Part shown: positions 9,445 to 19,196 of the stretch, one piece after another
Layout of the letters: every line of letters begins with the position of its first letter
Position numbering within the stretch: the first letter of the stretch is position 1
Source of the DNA: Streptococcus macacae NCTC 11558
GTDB taxonomy: Bacteria > Bacillota > Bacilli > Lactobacillales > Streptococcaceae
Direction: 5' to 3'
DNA: 64,000 nt
Assembly: GCF_000187995.2 (NCBI RefSeq)
Contig: NZ_AEUW02000001.1
Coordinates: 310,001 to 374,000 of the forward strand
Made by a program: the position numbers and the translations under genes
The notes under the pieces: model-generated
Told to the model about the DNA's origin: nothing
Database searches by the model: none
What the model saw: the letters and a program-made list of their open reading frames with translations, nothing else

Positions 9445-9670
9445 AGAGGCTGGGACAAAACCTAACCTCGTTATATGTAATAGTGATGACAGTTTGACGC
9501 AGTGGTTGGAAGGCTTTGTATCCTAAGTGTAAGTTCAACTTTTTAACAGTCTGAGAGACTGTTTGAGGCAGCCAATCAGGTCAGCTGTGTTGGTCATAAT
9601 TCTAATCAACTGTGCGGGAGTGGATGATAAAATTGATTTTGGCGAAATCATGACTGGGTCCCACTCCCTT
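9445..9670. repeat. Dispersed intergenic element, ~225 bp
   Basis: Starts GAGGCTGGGAC and ends GTCCCACTCCC, an imperfect terminal inverted repeat. It carries GACGCAGTGGTTGG and CAACTGTGCGGGAGTGG, both repeated almost exactly in the element at 39926–40092. It fills the gap between ridA and the DUF1003 gene and encodes no protein I can support. A non-autonomous miniature element is likely. Confidence 0.6.
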
Positions 9671-9695
9671 AAGATTAAGAGCGAGGAAAGGTAGT

Positions 9696-10427
9696 ATGGT
9701 GAGTAAGAATCAAGTTAGTCCAAGCAAGGAGCAATCAGATGGCAGCCTGTTTAAGGATTTAGATCAAGGGCTGCAAAAAGAAATATTAGCTGTTTCCCCT
9801 GATATCAAAGAAGATACCTTTATTTCCAATCAGGATATGACAAAATATTCTCTGCACTATATGGATAAAATTATTGAGCAGGCTAAGGAAAAAAACGATA
9901 GTATCAAAGGATACGTATCAGCACTAAGCCGTGAAGAGATGCATGGCAGTGTTGAAGAACAGCTGCAGGCAAAAATCACTTTTGGCCAAAAAATTGCAGA
10001 TGCCGTTGCAAAATTTGGCGGTTCTTGGACCTTTATTATTACTTTTATACTGCTGATGGCTCTATGGATGGCTGTTAATCAGCTGCATATTTTTGGTCTT
10101 CGCTTTGATGCTTATCCCTTTATTCTTTTGAATTTGGCTCTGTCAACTTTAGCAGCGGTACAAGCACCGCTCATTATGATGAGTCAAAACAGAGCAGCAG
10201 AGCATGATCGCCTGCAGGCTAATAATGATTTTAGAGTGAATAAAAAATCAGAAGAAGGTATCCGCTCTTTACATGCCAAATTAGACCATATCGTTCAGCA
10301 AGATCAAAGTGAGCTTTTGGAAATACAGCGTCTGCAGACAGAAATGCTGGCTTCTATCAGCCAGCAGATTACACGCTTAGAAGAAGTGCAGAAGCAATTA
10401 GGAAAAGAGGAGAAGAGGCATGAGTGA
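9696..10427 (+). CDS. DUF1003 membrane protein
   Basis: 243 residues. A soluble N-terminal half is followed by two membrane segments (residues ~108–128 and ~140–162, [17 protein letters not shown] and [21 protein letters not shown]) and then the conserved [19 protein letters not shown] of the DUF1003 family. The C-terminus is a coiled coil (~170–240). Function of the family is unknown. It overlaps rapZ by 8 nt and probably heads that operon. Start ATG at 9696 has GAGGAAAGG upstream. Confidence 0.85.
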   Translation: MVSKNQVSPSKEQSDGSLFKDLDQGLQKEILAVSPDIKEDTFISNQDMTKYSLHYMDKIIEQAKEKNDSIKGYVSALSREEMHGSVEEQLQAKITFGQKIADAVAKFGGSWTFIITFILLMALWMAVNQLHIFGLRFDAYPFILLNLALSTLAAVQAPLIMMSQNRAAEHDRLQANNDFRVNKKSEEGIRSLHAKLDHIVQQDQSELLEIQRLQTEMLASISQQITRLEEVQKQLGKEEKRHE

Positions 10428-11316
10428 CAATGCTAAACAAATTGATCTGGTGATTGTAACAGGCTTAAGCGGCGCAGGAAAAACTGTTGCTATCCAATCA
10501 TTTGAGGATTTAGGCTATTTTACAATTGATAATATGCCGCCAGCACTGGTTCCTAAGTTTTTGGAACTTGTTGAAAATAATGAAGAAAATAATAAAGTGG
10601 CTTTAGTGGTTGATATGCGCAGCCGTTATTTTTTCAAAGAAGTCAGCTCTATTTTAGATAAAATAGAAGCCAATGATGCCATTAATTTACGTATTCTTTT
10701 TTTGGATGCTACTGACGGTGAGTTGGTGTCTCGGTATAAAGAAACACGGCGAAGCCATCCCCTATCTCCAGATGGCCGTGTTTTAGACGGTATAGCTCTG
10801 GAGAGGGAATTGTTGGCTCCTTTAAAAAGCCTAAGCCAAAATGTTGTTGATACCACAGAACTAACACCTCGTCAATTGCGCCAAACAATTTCAGAACAAT
10901 TCTATGGGCAAAAAAATGAACACAATTTTCGTATTGAAGTCATGAGTTTTGGTTTCAAATATGGTTTGCCTATTGATGCCGATCTTGTTTTTGACGTACG
11001 TTTTTTGCCAAATCCATACTATAAGCCTAAGCTGCGCAATAAAACGGGGCTAGATAAAGAAGTAGAAGATTATGTGATGCAGCATAAGGAATCTGAGGAT
11101 TTTTACAGTCATTTACTGGGCTTACTTCAGCCTATCCTGCCAGGCTATCGTAAGGAGGGAAAAGCTGTTCTGACGATTGCTGTTGGCTGTACAGGAGGCC
11201 AGCATCGCAGTGTTGCTTTTGCCCATCGATTGGCTAAAGATCTTTCAAACGATTATTCTGTCAACGAAAGCCATCGAGATAAAAATCGACGTAAGGAGTC
11301 TGTAAACCGTTCATGA
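10420..11316 (+). CDS. rapZ: RapZ/YvcJ nucleotide-binding protein
   Basis: 298 residues. P-loop NTPase: Walker A in [11 protein letters not shown] at the N-terminus, the family signature [14 protein letters not shown], and the C-terminal [11 protein letters not shown] motif. The Gram-negative member is an RNase adapter; Gram-positive YvcJ binds and hydrolyses nucleotides and affects competence in Bacillus. Part of the conserved rapZ–yvcK–whiA operon with 4–8 nt gene overlaps. Confidence 0.93.
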   Translation: MSDNAKQIDLVIVTGLSGAGKTVAIQSFEDLGYFTIDNMPPALVPKFLELVENNEENNKVALVVDMRSRYFFKEVSSILDKIEANDAINLRILFLDATDGELVSRYKETRRSHPLSPDGRVLDGIALERELLAPLKSLSQNVVDTTELTPRQLRQTISEQFYGQKNEHNFRIEVMSFGFKYGLPIDADLVFDVRFLPNPYYKPKLRNKTGLDKEVEDYVMQHKESEDFYSHLLGLLQPILPGYRKEGKAVLTIAVGCTGGQHRSVAFAHRLAKDLSNDYSVNESHRDKNRRKESVNRS

Positions 11317-12290
11317 GAAAGCCCAAGATAACAGTTATCGGCGGAGGGACTGGCATTCCAGTTATTTTAAATAGCCTACGCCATAAAGACCTTGATATTA
11401 CAGCTATTGTAACTGTTGCTGATGATGGCGGCAGTTCTGGTGAAATCCGCCATGCTACGCAGCTGACACCGCCGGGAGATCTGCGAAATGTATTGGTTGC
11501 TATGAGTGATATGCCGCGGTTTTACGAAAGGATTTTTCAATATCGATTTAATAAAGAAGATGGTTCCTTGGCCGGCCATCCTTTAGGAAATTTAATTATT
11601 GCAGGTATTTCTGAAATGCAGGGGTCTACTTATAATGCCATGCAGATTTTAACCAAATTTTTTCATGTAACAGGTAAAATTTATCCTTCCAGTGAAAAAG
11701 CCTTGACCTTGCATGCTGTTTTTAAAGATGGCCAAGAGGTTATCGGTGAAAGCCATATTTCACAGCATAAGGGGATGATCGATCATGTTTTTGTGACCAA
11801 TGATTATGATGACAGCAAGCCAAAAGCTAGCCGTAAGGTCGTTAAAGCGATAATGGAAAGCGATATGATTGTTTTAGGCCCGGGTTCTTTATTTACCTCT
11901 ATCTTGCCGAATTTAGTTATCGAAGAGATTGGGCAGGCTGTATGCGACACTAAAGCAGAAGTCGCTTATGTCTGCAATATTATGACCCAATACGGTGAAA
12001 CAGAGCATTTTACAGATGCGGATCATGTGCGGGTCCTTAATCGCCATTTAGGCCAAAAATTTATTGATACTGTTTTGGTTAATGTAGAGAAGGTCCCGCA
12101 GGAATATATGAATTCAAATAAATTTGATGAATACTTGGTACAAGTAGACCACGACTTTGCTGGCCTGCAAAAGGAAGTTTCGAGAGTTGTATCTTCTGAT
12201 TTTTTATGTTTGGAAAATGGAGGTGCTTTTCATAATGGTGAAAGTGTTGTTGCTGAGCTGATGAATTTGATTGGGATGAAAGAGCTATGA
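11313..12290 (+). CDS. yvcK: YvcK gluconeogenesis/cell-shape factor
   Basis: 325 residues of the CofD-like YvcK family. The N-terminal nucleotide-sugar-binding fold shows [12 protein letters not shown] and [12 protein letters not shown], with [11 protein letters not shown] and GHPLGNLI following. In Bacillus it binds UDP-sugars and is needed for normal wall growth on gluconeogenic carbon sources. Overlaps rapZ and whiA by 4 nt each. Confidence 0.93.
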   Translation: MRKPKITVIGGGTGIPVILNSLRHKDLDITAIVTVADDGGSSGEIRHATQLTPPGDLRNVLVAMSDMPRFYERIFQYRFNKEDGSLAGHPLGNLIIAGISEMQGSTYNAMQILTKFFHVTGKIYPSSEKALTLHAVFKDGQEVIGESHISQHKGMIDHVFVTNDYDDSKPKASRKVVKAIMESDMIVLGPGSLFTSILPNLVIEEIGQAVCDTKAEVAYVCNIMTQYGETEHFTDADHVRVLNRHLGQKFIDTVLVNVEKVPQEYMNSNKFDEYLVQVDHDFAGLQKEVSRVVSSDFLCLENGGAFHNGESVVAELMNLIGMKEL

Positions 12291-13198
12291 GTTTTACAAC
12301 GCAAGTAAAAGAAGAAGTCCTTAATTTGGATTTGGCAGATAAAAATGAACTAGCTGCTATTATTAAAATGTCAGGGAGCTTAGGTTTAACAAACCATGGC
12401 TTGACCTTATCTCTCAATATTGAAAATGCCAAAATTGCACGGCATATTTATGCTTTAATTGATCAGGTTTATCAGATGGCACCTGAGATTAAATACCATC
12501 AAAGAACGAACTTAAAAAAGAATAGAGTCTACACTGTTTTTTTAGATAATAAAGTGGTTGAGATTTTATCGGATTTACAGCTATCGGATTCTTTTTTTGG
12601 TCTTGAAACAGGTATTGAAGAAAAAATAATGTCAGAAGATGAGGCTGGACGTTCCTATTTGCGGGGAGCTTTTTTAGCAACAGGCTCTATTCGGGATCCT
12701 GAGTCTGGCAAATATCAGCTGGAAATCTTTTCGGTTTATTTAGATCATGCAGATGATTTAGCTAGATTAATGCAAAAATTTATGCTAGATGCTAAAGTTA
12801 TTGAACATAAAAACGGGGCTATCACTTATTTACAAAAAGCAGAAGATATTATGGATTTTTTGCTTGTCATTGGCAGTATTGAGACAGCACAAATTTTTGA
12901 AAAAATAAAAGTATTGCGTGAAGAACGAAATGATATCAATCGTGCTAATAATGCTGAAACAGCCAATATTGCTAAAACCATTAATGCCAGTATGAAAACA
13001 ATTAATAATATTGTTAAAATTAAGGATAGAATTGGTTTGGAGTCTTTACCTGTAGAATTGCAGCAGATTGCTCAAATTAGGATTGCTAATCCTGATTTTT
13101 CAATTCAGCAGATTGCAGACAGCTTAGATAAACCTCTGACTAAGAGCGGCGTCAATCACCGTTTGCGAAAAATTAATAAAATTGCCAATGAACTGTAG
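12287..13198 (+). CDS. whiA: WhiA DNA-binding protein
   Basis: 303 residues. The N-terminal two thirds is a degenerate LAGLIDADG homing-endonuclease fold ([14 protein letters not shown]), and the C-terminal helix-turn-helix ends in [17 protein letters not shown]. In Firmicutes WhiA affects cell division and chromosome segregation. Third gene of the rapZ operon. Confidence 0.93.
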   Translation: MSFTTQVKEEVLNLDLADKNELAAIIKMSGSLGLTNHGLTLSLNIENAKIARHIYALIDQVYQMAPEIKYHQRTNLKKNRVYTVFLDNKVVEILSDLQLSDSFFGLETGIEEKIMSEDEAGRSYLRGAFLATGSIRDPESGKYQLEIFSVYLDHADDLARLMQKFMLDAKVIEHKNGAITYLQKAEDIMDFLLVIGSIETAQIFEKIKVLREERNDINRANNAETANIAKTINASMKTINNIVKIKDRIGLESLPVELQQIAQIRIANPDFSIQQIADSLDKPLTKSGVNHRLRKINKIANEL

Positions 13199-13258
13199 GA
13201 GTCTCCTTTAATAAAGCACAAAACTTTCTTATTTGATGAAGAAAATTTCAGACTAAAA

Positions 13259-13350
13259 ACAATCTATTTTTCAGCGTCAAAATGTTTTAGCTTCTAGCAA
13301 TTTCAATTTTAATTTCTCTTATTTAGGCGAGAAAGCGAGCTCCAAACGAG
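13259..13350. repeat. Dispersed intergenic repeat, copy 1
   Basis: About 92 bp closely matching 62508–62600. Shared blocks include CGTCAAAATGTTTTAGCTT and AAGCGAGCTCCAAACGAG. Both copies follow the last gene of a transcription unit (whiA; hsdR). No coding potential seen. The rest of the 13199–13432 gap holds nothing else I recognise apart from a weak hairpin near 13377–13420. Confidence 0.7.
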
Positions 13351-13432
13351 TCTGCTGACGTCCATATCACCCAAGGAAAGTCTCAAAAGAAGACTTTATC
13401 TTCAGTCTGAGTTTTTTTATGATAAAAAGGGC

Positions 13433-13486
13433 TTGTAAAATTTTTAAAGTATGATATACTTAACCAGTAAACTATTAACCGGTTAA
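13433..13486 (+). promoter_or_regulatory. adcA promoter with AdcR operators
   Basis: TTGTAA (13433–13438), 16 bp, TATACT (13455–13460). A perfect AdcR palindrome TTAACCGGTTAA lies at 13475–13486, and a degenerate half-matching copy TTAACCAGTAAA at 13460–13471 overlaps the −10. AdcR with zinc is expected to repress adcA; the sites cover −10 and +1. Confidence 0.88.
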
Positions 13487-13501
13487 GAAAAAGGAGATAA
13501 A

Positions 13502-15031
13502 ATGAAGAAAAAACCTTTTATTATCATATCTTTACTTATTGTTATCCTCTTGGCATCTGTTGCTTTTTTAATGCGCAAAAATCAAGAAGTAAGAGATAAG
13601 GGGAAACTCAATGTTGTCACAACTTTTTATCCTATGTATGAATTTACAAAAAATATCGTAGGAAAAGAAGGAAATGTCTCTCTTTTGATTAAAGCTGGGA
13701 CAGAAGTACATGATTTTGAACCTTCTACCAAAGATATTGCAAAAATCCAAGAGGCGGATGCCTTTGTTTATGACGATGACAGCATGGAAACTTGGGTGAA
13801 ATCTGTCAAAAAATCTGTCAATACACAAAAAGTTCCTTTCATCAAAGCGACAGGGAAAATGATCTTGGCACCAGGAACGAAAGAAGAGGAAGGTGAGCAT
13901 AAAGATGCAGGCCATAGCCATGATTATGACCCCCATGTTTGGCTGTCTCCTAAGCGTGCCATAAAGCTTGTTGACAATATCCGCAGCAGTCTTTCTAAGA
14001 AATTTCCTAAAAGCAGTAAGGTTTTCCAAAAAAATGCAGCTGCCTATATCAAAAAATTGAAAGCTCTTGATAAAGAGTACGCAGCAGCCTTGTCTCAAGC
14101 TAAGCAGAAATCCTTTGTCACACAGCATGCTGCCTTTGGCTACTTAGCCTTAGACTATGATTTGACCCAAGTTCCTATTACTGGCTTAACGGCAGAGTCA
14201 GAACCTTCAGCTAAACGTCTGGCTCAGCTTTCCAAGTATGTCAAAAAATACGGGGTCAAATATATCTATTTTGAAGAAAATGCTTCTTCTGCCGTTTCAA
14301 AAACACTGGCTAAAGAGGCAGATGTACAGACGGCTGTTTTAAATCCCTTAGAAAGCTTGAGTCAAAAGCAAATTACAGCAGGAGCCAATTATTTTTCTGT
14401 TATGCGCAGTAATTTGCAAGCTCTTAGAAAAACAACGGATCAAATAGGCAGTGCTATTAAACCTGAATCAGATACTGATGATAAAACAGTAGCTAAGGGC
14501 TATTTTAAAAATAAAGATGTTAGCAATCGTCACTTATCGGATTGGACAGGCCATTGGCAGTCAGTTTATCCTTACCTAAAAAAGGGAAGCTTAGACAGTG
14601 TTTGGGACTACAAGGCTAAGACGCAAAAAGATAAATCTGCTGAAGATTACAAGAAATACTATGCCAAAGGCTATCAGACTAATGTTGAAAAAATAGACAT
14701 TAATGGGAAGAAAAAAAGAATAACATTTTATCAAGAAGGCAAAAAACATTCCCATATTTATAAATATAAGGGATATAGAATTTTGAATTATAAAAAAGGC
14801 AATCGCGGTGTTCGTTATCTTTTTGAACCGAAGGATAAAAATGCTGGTTCCTTTAGATATGTTCAATTCAGTGATCACGGGATTCGATCACAAAAATCAG
14901 AACATTTTCATCTTTTTTGGAGCGGCGACAGCCAAGACAAGCTCTTAGAGCAGCTGGATAATTGGCCAACTTACTATCCAGCTAAGCTGACGAGCCAAGA
15001 AATTGCTCAAAAAATGATAGCTCATTCTTAA
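13502..15031 (+). CDS. adcA: AdcA zinc-binding protein with C-terminal ZinT domain
   Basis: 509 residues. Residues ~35–310 are a cluster A-I zinc-binding protein (VVTTFYPMYEFTKNI), with a His/Glu-rich loop and the ligand motif HSHDYDPHVWLSP near residue 140. Residues ~325–509 are a ZinT domain (DWTGHWQSVYPYL, EGKKHSHIYKYKGYR, SEHFHLFWSG) that helps scavenge zinc. It should deliver zinc to the AdcBC transporter encoded elsewhere. Oddity: the N-terminal hydrophobic segment (residues ~5–24) contains no Cys, so the usual lipobox of streptococcal AdcA is absent; the protein would be anchored by the segment itself or released. AAGGAG precedes the ATG. Confidence 0.92.
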   Translation: MKKKPFIIISLLIVILLASVAFLMRKNQEVRDKGKLNVVTTFYPMYEFTKNIVGKEGNVSLLIKAGTEVHDFEPSTKDIAKIQEADAFVYDDDSMETWVKSVKKSVNTQKVPFIKATGKMILAPGTKEEEGEHKDAGHSHDYDPHVWLSPKRAIKLVDNIRSSLSKKFPKSSKVFQKNAAAYIKKLKALDKEYAAALSQAKQKSFVTQHAAFGYLALDYDLTQVPITGLTAESEPSAKRLAQLSKYVKKYGVKYIYFEENASSAVSKTLAKEADVQTAVLNPLESLSQKQITAGANYFSVMRSNLQALRKTTDQIGSAIKPESDTDDKTVAKGYFKNKDVSNRHLSDWTGHWQSVYPYLKKGSLDSVWDYKAKTQKDKSAEDYKKYYAKGYQTNVEKIDINGKKKRITFYQEGKKHSHIYKYKGYRILNYKKGNRGVRYLFEPKDKNAGSFRYVQFSDHGIRSQKSEHFHLFWSGDSQDKLLEQLDNWPTYYPAKLTSQEIAQKMIAHS

Positions 15032-15073
15032 AAAGAAGCCTAAACAAAGCTTGCCTTGTTTAGGCTTCTTTTT
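15031..15073 (+). terminator. Terminator of adcA
   Basis: AGAAGCCTAAACAA pairs with TTGTTTAGGCTTCT, followed by TTTTC. Confidence 0.88.
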
Positions 15074-15150
15074 CAATTACAGTTGATTATTGTTAGAATA
15101 TTTTATAAACTAAAATTCTAAATAAAAATTTTTCTGAAAAGGTGATAGAG

Positions 15151-15915
15151 ATGACTAAAAAAGAAGTTGGCCATAACTTTCTTGCTAGATTAGGGAAGAA
15201 ACGTTTACGTCCCGGCGGTATTACAGCTACCGCTTGGCTGATTAATCAGGGGCAGTTTCATAAAAACAGCAAAGTATTAGAAGTTGCCTGCAATAGGTGT
15301 GCGACTGCTATTGATTTAGCCAAAACTTATGGCTGTCAGATTGAAGGCGTAGATAGTGATCCCAAGGTTTTAGAAAAAGCGCGGATTTATATTAAAGAAG
15401 CTAACTTGGATGAGCTGATTCATGTGCAGCAGGCTAATGCTATGAAGCTTCCTTTTTCAGATAATTCTTTTGATATTATTATCAATGAAGCTATGCTAAC
15501 CATGTTAAAAGGTGAGGCTAAAATCAAGGCTGTTAAAGAATATTTGCGTGTTTTAAAACCTGGCGGTCAGCTCTTAACGCATGATGTTTCTTTTCAAAAT
15601 AAAAATGTGGAAAGCCAGCTGATGCAACTGCGCCAAACGATTAATGCCAATGTTGAACCGCTTCATATAAGCGATTGGCAACAATTATTTAAGGCAGCAG
15701 GTTTTTCAAACGTAAAAAGCCATTATGGCAGGATGACATTAATGTCGCTGTCTGGGATGATTAAAGATGAAGGTCCTTTGGGGACTCTGAAAATAATTTA
15801 CCGAGGCTTAAAAAAAGAAAACCGACAGCAATTTTTGAACATGTATCGTTTTTTTAATAGAGCAAAAAGGGATTTGTTGTATATCGCAGTTTGCAGTACA
15901 AAGCAGTGCAGTTAA
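15151..15915 (+). CDS. Class I SAM-dependent methyltransferase
   Basis: 254 residues from the ATG at 15151 (AAAAGGTG at 15136–15143; the upstream in-frame GTG lies within that site). Methyltransfer_11-type core: motif I is an unusual VLEVACNRCATAIDLA instead of the Gly-rich VLEIGCGTG form, the acidic residue of motif II is in IEGVDSDPKVLEKAR, and motif IV is FDIIINEAMLTML, with VLKPGGQLLTHDV after it. Substrate unknown. Two cupins follow closely, suggesting a three-gene small-molecule unit. Confidence 0.82.
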   Translation: MTKKEVGHNFLARLGKKRLRPGGITATAWLINQGQFHKNSKVLEVACNRCATAIDLAKTYGCQIEGVDSDPKVLEKARIYIKEANLDELIHVQQANAMKLPFSDNSFDIIINEAMLTMLKGEAKIKAVKEYLRVLKPGGQLLTHDVSFQNKNVESQLMQLRQTINANVEPLHISDWQQLFKAAGFSNVKSHYGRMTLMSLSGMIKDEGPLGTLKIIYRGLKKENRQQFLNMYRFFNRAKRDLLYIAVCSTKQCS

Positions 15916-15931
15916 AAAGAAAGGAGCTTTT

Positions 15932-16279
15932 ATGGCTTATATTGAAAAAATAGCACAAGGACAAGTATTAGATTTAAAAACAGAGGTACCAATTGAAAAA
16001 GAGCAGATGCTTAGTAAAACCTTAGTTCAACGAAAAGATTTAGGGATGACTGTCTTTTCATTAGACAAAGATCAAGAAATTAGCCGCCACTCATCACCAG
16101 GAGATGCCATGGTTACTATTTTAAGCGGTTTGGCAGAAATCACTATTGACAAGGAAATATTTGAAGTTGCGGCAGGACAAACCATTGTCATGCCAGCTAA
16201 TATTCCGCATAGTCTTTATGCTAAAGAAGCTTTTCAAATGCTTTTAGTTGTTGTAAAACCAGAGGTAGACCATGATTGA
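15932..16279 (+). CDS. Cupin-domain protein
   Basis: 115 residues of a single RmlC-like cupin beta-barrel. Metal-site motifs are recognisable in ISRHSSPGDAMVTILSGLAE and in the second motif IVMPANIPHSLYA. Start follows AAAGAAAGGAG. It overlaps the next cupin by 8 nt. Substrate is not deducible; it could be a sensor, isomerase or dioxygenase-like protein. Confidence 0.8.
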   Translation: MAYIEKIAQGQVLDLKTEVPIEKEQMLSKTLVQRKDLGMTVFSLDKDQEISRHSSPGDAMVTILSGLAEITIDKEIFEVAAGQTIVMPANIPHSLYAKEAFQMLLVVVKPEVDHD

Positions 16280-16592
16280 TAATCTCCTAGATTTGGTAAA
16301 ATACCATGATGATCAAATTGCCAGTCGTTCTTTAACTAAGAAATTAAAAATAGATAATCCTATCACTCTCTATGCTCTGCCAGTCGGTGAGTCTATCAGC
16401 AATGAAAGCAGTAAATGGTGTAAATTGATTCAGGTCTTAGAAGGAAGCCTGCAAGTGGAAATAAGAGGAGATAAGTATGTTATCAGTCATCAAGGCTTGA
16501 TGAGTATTGCTGCCAATCAGGTACATAGTCTCTATGCACTTGAAGACAGTAAGATCTTGCAGATAGAAGTAGAAGATAAGAGACCTAAATAA
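16272..16592 (+). CDS. Second cupin-like protein
   Basis: 106 residues; resembles the preceding cupin in pattern (LIQVLEGSLQVEI, ISIAANQVHSLYALEDS is the apparent second motif region) but retains fewer metal-binding His residues. Probably a diverged tandem duplicate that may pair with the first cupin. Overlaps it by 8 nt. Ends at a bidirectional terminator facing rpmE2. Confidence 0.7.
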   Translation: MIDNLLDLVKYHDDQIASRSLTKKLKIDNPITLYALPVGESISNESSKWCKLIQVLEGSLQVEIRGDKYVISHQGLMSIAANQVHSLYALEDSKILQIEVEDKRPK

Positions 16593-16616
16593 AAAACCTT
16601 GCCAAAGCAAGGTTTT
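16593..16616. terminator. Bidirectional terminator between cupin and rpmE2
   Basis: AAAACCTTGC/GCAAGGTTTT with a 4-base loop, serving both convergent units. Confidence 0.85.
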
Positions 16617-16621
16617 CTTCA

Positions 16622-16864
16622 TTATTTGAGACCGTATTTTTTGTTGAAACGATCGACACGTCCGTCTGCTTGTGTGAATTTTTGACGTCCTGTGTAAAAT
16701 GGATGTGAATCTGATGAAATTTCAACACGGATAAGTGGATAAGTTTGGCCTTCAAATTCAACTGTTTCATTTGAAGTTTTAGTTGAACCACTGAGAAATT
16801 GGTATCCCGTTGAAGAATCCATAAAGACAACTGGATGGTATTCTGGATGAATATCTTTTTTCAT
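16622..16864 (-). CDS. rpmE2: Ribosomal protein L31 type B
   Basis: 80 residues from the ATG at 16864 (AAAGGAAA upstream), the normal length for L31B; a longer in-frame start would add 18 atypical residues. Begins [20 protein letters not shown] and ends NKKYGLK as family members do. It has no Cys, so it is the zinc-independent form. Large ribosomal subunit protein. The neighbouring DHH phosphoesterase is a known streptococcal companion. Confidence 0.95.
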   Translation of the reverse strand: MKKDIHPEYHPVVFMDSSTGYQFLSGSTKTSNETVEFEGQTYPLIRVEISSDSHPFYTGRQKFTQADGRVDRFNKKYGLK

Positions 16865-16921
16865 TTTAAAAAATTTCCTTTCTGCCATAGCTTTTTTTGA
16901 GCCATAGTTAATAACCATTTT

Positions 16922-16950
16922 ATTTTACCAAAAATAGAGTTCCTTGACAA
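16922..16950 (-). promoter_or_regulatory. rpmE2 promoter
   Basis: On the minus strand TTGTCA (16950–16945), 17-bp spacer, TAAAAT (16927–16922). No AdcR palindrome seen here. Confidence 0.7.
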
Positions 16951-16977
16951 GTTTTTTTAAAAAATGATTGCCGTTTT

Positions 16978-17436
16978 CTAGATCTGGTTTGCATCAAAAC
17001 CGTGTTTAGTATCAACAAAACGAATGTAGAGATTTCTTGTTTTAAATTTCCAGATCCCATTTTCTTTAACAAAGCTGTCATTATAACGGATGGCGACATT
17101 CATTAAAGCATTTTCGCCATTTACTTCGGTTTCATGATAGGCAAGAGTATAAGTCTCAGCTGCAGCTTTTTCGCCGCTTTCATCAAGATCAATCATTAAC
17201 TGCCCATTAAAGTGAAAAGTCATTTTATAGTGTTCAAGATTTTCAAAAACAGCTAGAAACTCTGCCGGGCTAGTATAGACTTGTACCGGACGATCCTCAT
17301 TGCCAGCTGCAAATACCTTAAATACTGCACCATCAGCAAAAAGATCTGCTTGTGCCTGTGCTTGGCGTGTATCTGCATAATGTGCATATAAATCAATTGT
17401 ACGGCGAATGCCTTTTTCTTCTAAATATCTATCCAT
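16978..17436 (-). CDS. SnoaL-like/NTF2-fold protein
   Basis: 152 residues from the ATG at 17436, where AAAAGGAAAAATC gives the ribosome site. The sequence fits the SnoaL_4/NTF2 cone fold: an initial helix IRRTIDLYAHYADTRQ, a barrel with EFLAVFENLEHYKMTFHFNGQ, and ENGIWKFKTRNLYIRF. Such proteins include small isomerases, hydrolases and polyketide cyclases; no catalytic residues can be assigned here. It lies next to a TetR regulator and a dehydrogenase, which may indicate a shared detoxification role. Confidence 0.75.
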   Translation of the reverse strand: MDRYLEEKGIRRTIDLYAHYADTRQAQAQADLFADGAVFKVFAAGNEDRPVQVYTSPAEFLAVFENLEHYKMTFHFNGQLMIDLDESGEKAAAETYTLAYHETEVNGENALMNVAIRYNDSFVKENGIWKFKTRNLYIRFVDTKHGFDANQI

Positions 17437-17669
17437 GATTTTTCCTTTTATTTTTTCTAATAGATGCTTTTTCAAGCCTCATTTTCGTGATGAGCAAAAG
17501 GCTAGATTCTAGCAGGCTGCTGCTGAAAATTGTGCTTAAGGTCATCATTTTTTTGTTAAAGACGGTTTCTAAGTTTTGCAGGCAAGCAGCTCAAACCTTG
17601 CTAAGAGGATAGCTACACCCTGCATATTTATGATATACTAAAGTCATCATTCAATAAAGGAGAAAGAAT

Positions 17670-18248
17670 ATGGCCCGCCCTAAAAGCGAGGAGAAACAAT
17701 TAGCCATCCTTAACGCAACAAGTTTTTTAATTGCTCGCTACGGTCTAACAGGAAGTCCAACCTCTCTTATCGCCAAACAAGCAGGCGTTTCAGAAGGAAC
17801 TATTTTTCATTATTTTTCAAACAAGGAAAAGTTACTCAATCAGCTTTATCTCCATATAAAAAGTCAGCTTGCTTCAGATTTAAAACAAATACTGAAAGAG
17901 GACTATTCTTTTAAAGATTACCTTTGGCATATCTGGGAAGCTTATATCCGCTGGGGATGCCGCAATCCTAATGACAGTAAAACGCTGAATCAGCTGCTTA
18001 ATGCCGGTATTTTATCTCCGGTAACACTCGAACAAGTAAAAACAGTCTTACCTCAATTAGATATTGGTTTAACGACCTCAGAAGAAAAGCGCTTTGGGCA
18101 AGAGAATGACTTTGTAGAAGCTCTTTTTATTGCTCTTGCGACAACAACTATTGAATTTTCAATTGCTCAGCCCAAGAAGAAAACAGTTTATCTAGACCGA
18201 GGCTTTTCCCTGCTGTGGAAAATGTATGAAAATGACACGAGCAGCTAA
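17670..18248 (+). CDS. TetR family transcriptional regulator
   Basis: 192 residues. N-terminal TetR DNA-binding domain (residues ~5–55) with the HTH SLIAKQAGVSEGTIFHYFSNKEKLL; the C-terminal ligand domain is diverged. ATG follows AAAGGAG. Convergent with the short-chain dehydrogenase, whose promoter holds a perfect palindrome of TetR type (19197–19212), so that gene is the likely target. The ligand is unknown. Confidence 0.85.
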   Translation: MARPKSEEKQLAILNATSFLIARYGLTGSPTSLIAKQAGVSEGTIFHYFSNKEKLLNQLYLHIKSQLASDLKQILKEDYSFKDYLWHIWEAYIRWGCRNPNDSKTLNQLLNAGILSPVTLEQVKTVLPQLDIGLTTSEEKRFGQENDFVEALFIALATTTIEFSIAQPKKKTVYLDRGFSLLWKMYENDTSS

Positions 18249-18272
18249 AAGGCGTAAAAGCTTTTATAAAAA

Positions 18273-18323
18273 AGAAAGGTAGATTGGCTTGTGAGTCTTT
18301 GCTTTTTTACCAATCTACTTTCT
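18273..18323. terminator. Bidirectional terminator between tetR and dehydrogenase
   Basis: AGAAAGGTAGATTGG pairs with CCAATCTACTTTCT around a T-rich loop, with one bulge. Confidence 0.7.
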
Positions 18324-18422
18324 GCTTTTCATAGTTCCTGCACGATTTACTTTTAAGTGGCTGCAAAAACCTCTTTGGTCTTGCTGCAAATTATTCTTAA
18401 CTTCCTTTGCCTTTTAGGCCAT

Positions 18423-19175
18423 TTATTGGGAATATAAACTCTGAAATTTAGGACCAGATAAGCTAAACGATAAATCACTATAGTCAACATAGCCAACCGT
18501 TTGATGGCTTTGGTATAATTCTTCCAAAAATGCCGCAACATCTGTGCTTGTATTAGAAACTTCAAAATAGGCATAGTCTGTCCTGTCCGTTGCAATGGCA
18601 GCAAATTCAGTGCTAGTAGCAGAAGGAGCCAGAACTTTTGCCTTTAATTTTGCGCCATTAGCCTGCAGCTCTTGGGCTAATCCTTCGGTAAAAGAAGTCA
18701 CAAAAAATTTAGTTGCACAGTAAGTTGTTGCACTTGGAGAGACAATATAGCCTGCAGCAGAAGCAATATTAATCAGCTGTGCTCCTTCAGCATCAGCATA
18801 ATCCTGCACGTAAAGAGTAGATAAAATCGTGACTGCTTCGACATTTAATTTCAGCATATTTTCGACTTTGCCCAAAGAATTGTCTTTAACTTCTCCCAGC
18901 AAGCCAATCCCAGCATTATTAATCCAAGTGTTGATATTATATTCCTTTAGGCTATCATAAAAAGAGTAGAGCTTTTCAATATCTGTCAGATCACATTTGA
19001 CAGTGACAATATCTAAACCTTCATACTTGTTTAGAAGGTCTTTTTTTAATTCTTCTAAACGATCAAGCCGTCTTGCGACTAGAATGAGATTTCTTCCTTT
19101 GCTGGCAAATAATTCTGCTGTTGCTTGTCCTATTCCGGAACTAGCACCTGTTATTAAGCTATAATTGTTAGACAT
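18423..19175 (-). CDS. Short-chain dehydrogenase/reductase
   Basis: 250 residues from the ATG at 19175 (GAGG upstream; the upstream in-frame start overlaps the operator). Classical SDR: cofactor motif TGASSGIGQATAE, NNAG in TWINNAGIGLLGE, and catalytic Ser…YxxxK seen as SAAGYIVSPSATTYCATKFF. Arg residues after the first strand (LVARRLDRLEEL) favour NADPH. Substrate unknown. Transcribed toward tetR; the operator at its promoter suggests TetR control. Confidence 0.88.
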   Translation of the reverse strand: MSNNYSLITGASSGIGQATAELFASKGRNLILVARRLDRLEELKKDLLNKYEGLDIVTVKCDLTDIEKLYSFYDSLKEYNINTWINNAGIGLLGEVKDNSLGKVENMLKLNVEAVTILSTLYVQDYADAEGAQLINIASAAGYIVSPSATTYCATKFFVTSFTEGLAQELQANGAKLKAKVLAPSATSTEFAAIATDRTDYAYFEVSNTSTDVAAFLEELYQSHQTVGYVDYSDLSFSLSGPKFQSLYSQ

Positions 19176-19196
19176 AGTAGCCTCATTTTTAATTAA

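Noticed and set aside
15142..15150. GTG start for the methyltransferase
   Set aside because: The GTG overlaps the AAAAGGTG ribosome site; ATG 15151 has proper spacing.
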